14,396 nt of DNA from Lentzea sp. (lineage in GTDB: Bacteria; Actinomycetota; Actinomycetes; Mycobacteriales; Pseudonocardiaceae): the NCBI GenBank assembly GCA_030146905.1, contig JASLAV010000644.1, forward strand, positions 1 to 14,396. Direction: 5' to 3'. The notes beneath the pieces are model-generated. The model had not been told where the DNA came from and did not search any database. It saw only the letters and a list, made by a program, of their open reading frames with translations. Shown in pieces: positions 8,435-14,396 of the stretch; position 1 is the stretch's first letter, and each line of letters begins with the position of its first letter. Both the position numbers and the translations under genes were made by a program.

Positions 8435-8454
8435 TATTGACATCGAGTCAACAG
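8435..8454 (+). promoter_or_regulatory. Operator site B, in front of the acyl-CoA synthetase operon
   Basis: Plus strand TATTGACA-TCG-AGTCAACAG, with the perfect inverted repeat TTGAC-N5-GTCAA at 8437-8451. It is the mirror-oriented twin of site A, with centres exactly 100 bp apart (8344 and 8444). TTGACA at 8437-8442 could serve as a -35 for the operon starting at 8516. The conserved flanks outside the palindrome (TA on one side, CAG on the other) keep the same orientation relative to the downstream gene in both sites. A regulator bound here would block or recruit polymerase at both promoters together. Confidence 0.65.
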
Positions 8455-8515
8455 TGGCGGCACGGTGGAACTCGCTCAGCCGAGACCAGTTGGTTCGCGA
8501 TGGAGGGAACCCGCC

Positions 8516-10332
<1,817 letters not shown>

Positions 10333-10336
<4 letters not shown>

Positions 10337-10953
10337 GCGGTCAACGCCAGGCACAGCGACGCAGGATGGAACCGGACGCGCGGCGTGCGGAGATTCTGGG
10401 CGCCGCCCGCCGGCTCTTCGGTGCCAACGGGTACAACTCTGTGTCCACGACGGACATCGCGACCGAGGCGGGCGTGACCCGTGCGTTGATCCACCACTAC
10501 TTCGACACCAAGCGCGCCCTCTACTTGGAGGTAGTGCGGCAGATGATGGTCGTGCCCGCGTCGGTTTCCGAACGGCTGCCGCCCACCGACGCCGCGGAAC
10601 GGGTCTCGATCTGCGTCGACCGGTGGCTGGAGGTCGTCGAGCGCAACCAGGAGATGTGGCTCTTCGCAATCGGCCTGGAGAACCAGGGCAACGACCCGGA
10701 GATCGACCGGATCATGCTGGAGGCCGACGAGATCGCGACCGACCGCGTCCTCGAAGCCGTGATGATGACCGACGTCGCCGAGGGTCAGCAGAAGCTGCGG
10801 GCGATGATCCGCGCCCACAGCGGCATGCTCAAGGCCGCCTCCCGCGAGTGGCTCGTACGCGGCACCCTCAGCCGCGCCGACCTGCACATGATGCTCACCC
10901 GCACCGTTCTGCACCTGGTCGGCACCGTCTTCCCCGCCGTGCGAGACGACTGA
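10333..10953 (+). CDS. TetR-family regulator inside the beta-oxidation operon
   Basis: 206 aa, normal TetR size. Seen: an N-terminal DNA-binding domain (about 18-65) with ILGAARRLFGANGYNSVSTT and then DIATEAGVTRALIHHYFDTK, including the typical helix-3 aromatic HHYF. A helical ligand-binding part follows without a recognisable specific motif. It is translationally coupled to the acyl-CoA synthetase (ATGA overlap) and followed after 13 bp by the acyl-CoA dehydrogenase, so it is co-expressed with the enzymes it probably controls. The natural targets are the paired TTGAC-N5-GTCAA sites between fadA and fadD, with an acyl-CoA as the likely ligand, as for other TetR regulators of fatty-acid degradation. 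It is only distantly similar to the lcp-linked TetR, so the two blocks probably have separate regulators. Confidence 0.9.
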
Positions 10954-10966
10954 GGAGTCCCCCGTC

Positions 10967-12079
10967 ATGCCGAGAAACTTGACCGACGAACGCCGCGATC
11001 TGGTCAACGCGATCGGCGACTTCTGCCGCCGCGAGCGTCGCACCAAGGACGAACCGCACGACCAGGTGGTCTACGAGAAGATGGCCGCGCTGGGCTGGCT
11101 GGGCATCGCCGTGCCCGAACAGTACGGCGGCGCCGGCCTGGGCATGACCGACCTGTGCCTCTTCCTCGAGGAGACCGCCTACGGTCTCGCGCCGATCAGC
11201 GGATTCGGCACCACCATCATCGCCGCAGCCGCCTACGAGAAGTTCGGCACGGAGGAGCAGAAACACGTCGTGCTCGAAGGCGTGGTCAGGGGCCGCGTCG
11301 CGTCCATCTCGATGTCGGAGCCCGGCGCGGGCTCGGACGTGAGCGCGCTGACGTGCCGCGCCGACCGGGTCGATGGCGGCTGGCTGGTCAACGGCCAGAA
11401 GACCTGGTGCTCCAACGCCCACTTCGCCGACCACATCCTGCTCATCGCCCGTTCCTCGCAGGAGAAGTCGCGGCACCAGGGGCTGACGCAGTTCATGGTG
11501 CCCACCAACGCCGACGGCCTGCAGATCAAGGGCATCGACACGATGGGCGGGCGTGAAGTCAACGACCTGTACTTCACCGACTGCTTCGTACCGGACTCGG
11601 CGGTCGTCGGCGCGGTGGGCAACGCGTGGACCCAGTTGATGGCCGGGCTCAACCTGGAACGGATGATCCTCGCCGCGCTGATGCTCGGCGTTGCGAGGCG
11701 CGCCTTCGACGACACGCTGAGCTATGTGCGCCAGCGCGAGCAGTTCGGCCGCCCCATCGGATCGTTCCAGGCGCTCAAACACCGGATCGCCGACATGGCC
11801 ACCGAACTCGAATGCGCCCGGTTGCTGCTTGACGACGTCGCCACCGCGATCACCGCCGAGCCGGACCGCGTCTTCGCCCGCGAGGCGTCCATGGTCAAGC
11901 TCAAGTGCACCGAGCTCGCCAAACACGTCGCCCTCGAAGGCATGCAGATGATGGGCGGCTACGGCTACGCCATCGAGTACGGGATGGAAGCCCTCCTGCG
12001 CTCGGCCGTCGTGTCCACCGTCTACGGGGGAACGAGCGAGATCCAGCGGGACATCATCGGCAAGACGTACGGGTTGTAG
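10967..12079 (+). CDS. Acyl-CoA dehydrogenase
   Basis: 370 aa, slightly short but complete. It is an FAD enzyme that introduces the 2,3-double bond of an acyl-CoA, the first oxidation step of beta-oxidation. Seen: PEQYGGAGLG near 50-59, the flavin/substrate motif SISMSEPGAGSDVS (113-126), QREQFGRPIGSFQALKHRIADM in the C-terminal helical domain, and YGMEALLRSA...VYGGTSEIQR near the end. E341 aligns with the catalytic Glu of medium-chain acyl-CoA dehydrogenase (YxxEKLMRD-type context). The ATG is preceded by GAGGAG in the 13-bp gap after tetR. Chain or branch preference is not evident. With fadD, fadB and fadA it completes the enzymes for one turn of the spiral. Confidence 0.94.
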   Translation: MPRNLTDERRDLVNAIGDFCRRERRTKDEPHDQVVYEKMAALGWLGIAVPEQYGGAGLGMTDLCLFLEETAYGLAPISGFGTTIIAAAAYEKFGTEEQKHVVLEGVVRGRVASISMSEPGAGSDVSALTCRADRVDGGWLVNGQKTWCSNAHFADHILLIARSSQEKSRHQGLTQFMVPTNADGLQIKGIDTMGGREVNDLYFTDCFVPDSAVVGAVGNAWTQLMAGLNLERMILAALMLGVARRAFDDTLSYVRQREQFGRPIGSFQALKHRIADMATELECARLLLDDVATAITAEPDRVFAREASMVKLKCTELAKHVALEGMQMMGGYGYAIEYGMEALLRSAVVSTVYGGTSEIQRDIIGKTYGL

Positions 12080-12087
12080 GGGAGTAG

Positions 12088-13065
<978 letters not shown>

Positions 13066-13463
13066 GGCGATCAAGGAGTCGACCACTTCGACATCAAAGC
13101 TTCCACGCCGGCAGCGGCATGGCCGCAGGGGTGTCGACCGTGTGGGACACCAGAAGTCAGCGTCATAGCTCTGACCTGCGAGGCGGCCGTCGCTGCTCTG
13201 CGCTCACCGATCAAGACGTGTCGATGAGGGAGCTGTCCGTAGCCACAGCACTTTTGATGCTGGTGACAGTCTTGGCCACTTGATATGCGTGGGCGTTCGA
13301 TGCTCGCAGCGGTCGACACAGGCTTGTTGCGGGAGGAAGATGGGAGAAAATTGGGAGAAGTCAAGGTGTGGCAACAGGGTCGAGCTGCATTCAAGTGCAC
13401 CCAACTACGCCGCTGCGACCTGCCGATTCGACGTTTCCGCAGCTCAGGCGATAATCTGGTCCA
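13066..13463. other. Non-coding stretch with no recognisable gene
   Basis: About 400 bp that looks less GC-rich than the genes before it and has short overlapping frames in several registers, none with family motifs or a good ribosome site. Only weak hairpins are present (GGTGTC 13130-13135 with GACACC 13146-13151), and no clear terminator follows the operon. It ends abruptly at a tRNA-Pro 3' fragment. It may be the edge of an integrated element that has lost its integrase, or decayed chromosome. Confidence 0.55.
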
Positions 13464-13505
13464 CTGGGGGTCAAGGGGTCGCAGGTTCAAATCCTGTCGT
13501 CCCGA
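13464..13505 (+). pseudogene. 3' fragment of a tRNA-Pro(GGG) gene, probable attachment-site remnant (att)
   Basis: The 42 nt match the second half of an actinobacterial tRNA-Pro: anticodon loop CTGGGGG with anticodon GGG (13466-13468 or the adjacent frame in the run of G), 3' anticodon strand TCAAG (13471-13475), T arm GCAGG-TTCAAAT-CCTGT (13481-13497), and acceptor strand CGTCCCG plus discriminator A (13498-13505). The 5' half is missing: no GGGACG acceptor partner and no CTTGA anticodon-stem strand precede it, so it cannot fold as a tRNA. Established knowledge: actinomycete integrative elements such as pSAM2 integrate in tRNA-Pro genes using the 3' half as core, leaving a 3' fragment at one end. 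By that logic the element, or its remains, would lie to the left and the native downstream flank to the right. Confidence 0.72.
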
Positions 13506-13535
13506 CGGTCTGAATCAGCCCGCCGATTCTGGGTG

Positions 13536-13559
13536 AAAGCCCAGGTCGGTGGGCTTTTT
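13536..13559 (+). terminator. Rho-independent terminator downstream of the tRNA-Pro fragment
   Basis: AAAGCCCA (13536-13543) pairs perfectly with TGGGCTTT (13550-13557) around a 6-nt loop and ends in five T. It starts 31 bp after the tRNA discriminator base, where a tRNA gene's own terminator would sit. This supports reading the DNA to the right of the fragment as the original tRNA downstream flank. An alternative small stem, CTGGG/CCCAG (13529-13544), overlaps it. Confidence 0.75.
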
Positions 13560-13760
13560 GTGCCGTCTTTTTGATCTTGAGGTGACTGTCCACAGTGGTC
13601 TGGCAACAGCAGGCGCCCGCGGTGGAACCGCCCGCGGGGATCGGGCACGATAACAACGGAAACTCCTGGCAGAGCGGCGCTTCGACAACGTCCGATCTAC
13701 CAGGAGTTCCCTCGTCTGCGCACCAAACGGCTCTCACTTGCTCAACTCGGAAACAGGCAC
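13560..13760. other. Non-coding spacer with a long-loop inverted repeat
   Basis: No gene is recognised. AACTCCTGG (13661-13669) and CCAGGAGTT (13700-13708) form a perfect 9-bp inverted repeat with a 30-nt loop. It may be a structural relic of a mobile element, since IS3 debris starts just after it. The surrounding frames carry no family motif. Confidence 0.45.
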
Positions 13761-14002
13761 TAAGAAGGCTTCTTCGCGAACGAGACCCGGTGAACGTGTA
13801 TCCGTTCATCGATGCGGAGAACGCCGGCAACGTCAAGCGCGCCTGCGAGTTGCTCAAGGTCTCCCGTGCCGCCTACTGCAACCGCAGCGCCACCGGCCCG
13901 TCCGCCCGAGTGCGTCGACGCCACGCTGACCGAGAAGATCATCGAGGTGCCCGACGGGTCGGACGGCACTTACGGGGCACCGCGGATCCATGCCGAGCTG
14001 AG
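13761..14002 (+). pseudogene. Truncated, frameshifted IS3-family transposase remnant (end of orfA, start of orfB)
   Basis: Seen: an orfA tail ...FFANETR* ending at 13793, overlapped as GTGA by the orfB start at 13790 in the -1 frame, the classic IS3 arrangement. OrfB begins VNVYPFIDAENAGNVKRACE, then LLKVSRAAYCNRSATGPSARV, the N-terminal helix-turn-helix part of IS3 OrfB. The family wording resumes one base out of register near 13912-13917 as DATLTEKIIEV...DGTYGAPRIHAEL and stops at about 14000. Roughly 70 of the usual 280 or so residues remain and the DDE catalytic core is absent, so it cannot transpose. Upstream, only the last few codons of orfA are recognisable. The right boundary abuts the terminator region of a CBM2 gene, so the missing part was deleted. 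Confidence 0.8.
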
Positions 14003-14040
14003 TGGTAGCGGCTCAGCCGCGAGGCCGGTTGAAGCGAGCC

Positions 14041-14075
14041 GGTCCGTCCGCCGCCGTCGAGGCGGCGGGCGGACC
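14041..14075 (-). terminator. GC-rich hairpin terminator for the CBM2 gene
   Basis: A 15-bp stem (14041-14055 with 14061-14075, one G-U pair) closes a 5-nt loop. It lies 9 bp past the stop of the minus-strand CBM2 gene and has no T run, the form often seen in actinomycetes. It is nearly symmetric, so it could also stop plus-strand transcription from the IS remnant. Confidence 0.7.
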
Positions 14076-14084
14076 GACGCGGGA

Positions 14085-14396
14085 TCAGGACGCGGTGCAG
14101 GTGAGGGTTGGGGTACCCGCGGTTCCGGAGGCGACGAAACCGAACGTGGTGCTGGCGCCCGCGCCCACGGCGCCGTTGTAGGCGGCGTTGCGGGCGGTGA
14201 TCGTAGGCCCGCTCGTGGTCAAGGCCGCGCTCCACGAGGAGTTGATCCGCTCACCGTTGGTGAACGTCCAGCTCACCGTCCAGCCGGAGATCGCCGTCGC
14301 GCCGGCGGTCACGCGCGCTTCGGCCTGGAAGCCATCGGACCACTGCGAGGTCACCTGGAAGGTGGCCGAGCAGCCCGCCGAGGGGTTGCCGGTCGT
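14085..14396 (-). CDS. C-terminal CBM2 cellulose-binding domain of a secreted protein (5' part outside window)
   Basis: The last 103 codons and stop (TGA) of a gene entering from the right. Seen: a family 2 carbohydrate-binding module with first cysteine in SAGCSATF, QWSDGFQAEARV, ISGWTVSWTFTNGERINSSWSA, ITARNAAYNGAVGAGASTTFGF, and the closing cysteine in TPTLTCTAS*. Three conserved tryptophans (in QW, SGW and SW contexts) and the two terminal cysteines for the disulfide are present. The module sits at the very C-terminus, as is usual in actinomycete cellulases, xylanases and AA10 lytic polysaccharide monooxygenases. The catalytic part is not visible, so the enzyme class is unknown. The upstream residues TTGNPSAG look like the end of a linker. 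It is unrelated in function to the rubber genes and probably belongs to the native flank. Confidence 0.9.
   Translation of the reverse strand, partial: TTGNPSAGCSATFQVTSQWSDGFQAEARVTAGATAISGWTVSWTFTNGERINSSWSAALTTSGPTITARNAAYNGAVGAGASTTFGFVASGTAGTPTLTCTAS

Noticed and set aside
13431..13505. A complete functional tRNA-Pro
   Set aside because: The 5' acceptor strand, D arm and 5' anticodon-stem strand do not pair with the preserved 3' half.
13280..13513. Short frames ending in SNPVVPTV or (minus strand) GFEPATP, including a KMGENWEK stretch that faintly recalls an integrase tail
   Set aside because: The endings are translations of the tRNA T arm. The KMGENWEK resemblance is too short to call an integrase and no catalytic Arg/His/Tyr context is present.
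13471..13857. 128-codon minus-strand frame covering the terminator and IS remnant
   Set aside because: It crosses the tRNA fragment, a terminator hairpin and a transposase remnant on the other strand, and has no domain.

Overview
The window is high-GC actinomycete DNA. Genes are tightly packed, GTG and probably TTG starts are used, Tat-exported proteins are present, and a CBM2 cellulose-binding module lies at the right edge. A member of the Pseudonocardiales is plausible, but that is inference from gene content. The 1-13065 part reads as a catabolic locus for rubber (cis-1,4-polyisoprene) or a related isoprenoid joined to beta-oxidation genes. From about 13066 onward the DNA is a junction zone of non-coding and mobile-element debris.

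Left block (1-4957). Two tandem latex-clearing proteins (Lcp, heme b rubber oxygenases of the DUF2236/MpaB type) are on the minus strand. They are followed, with a 4-bp overlap, by the large subunit of a molybdopterin aldehyde oxidase/dehydrogenase (OxiB/IorB type) that runs off the left edge. All three start with twin-arginine signals. A TetR regulator is divergent from this unit, and an inverted repeat (TGATACA-N21-TGTATCA) lies between them. The layout resembles the known lcp-oxiAB-lcpR arrangement: Lcp cleaves polyisoprene outside the cell into aldehyde-ended oligomers, the molybdenum enzyme oxidises the aldehyde to an acid, and the TetR protein controls expression.

Middle block (4948-13065). 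A minus-strand fadA-fadB pair (thiolase and multifunctional hydratase/dehydrogenase) faces away from a plus-strand operon of acyl-CoA synthetase, TetR regulator, acyl-CoA dehydrogenase and an FMN-dependent nitronate-monooxygenase-like protein. The 238-bp gap between the two units holds two nearly identical 20-bp operators (TTGAC-N5-GTCAA cores) in opposite orientation, with centres 100 bp apart, one in front of each unit. Together these genes can activate an acid to its CoA ester and run a full beta-oxidation turn, which is what the oxidised isoprenoid oligomers need. The functional link between the two blocks is inferred from adjacency.

Right block (13066-14396). About 400 bp of non-coding DNA ends in the last 42 nt of a tRNA-Pro(GGG) gene, without its 5' half, followed by a rho-independent terminator. 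This is the expected form of an attachment-site remnant left by an element that integrates in tRNA-Pro. Next come a frameshifted, truncated IS3-family transposase remnant and a long GC-rich hairpin terminator. Last is the 3' end of a minus-strand gene for a secreted protein ending in a CBM2 domain.
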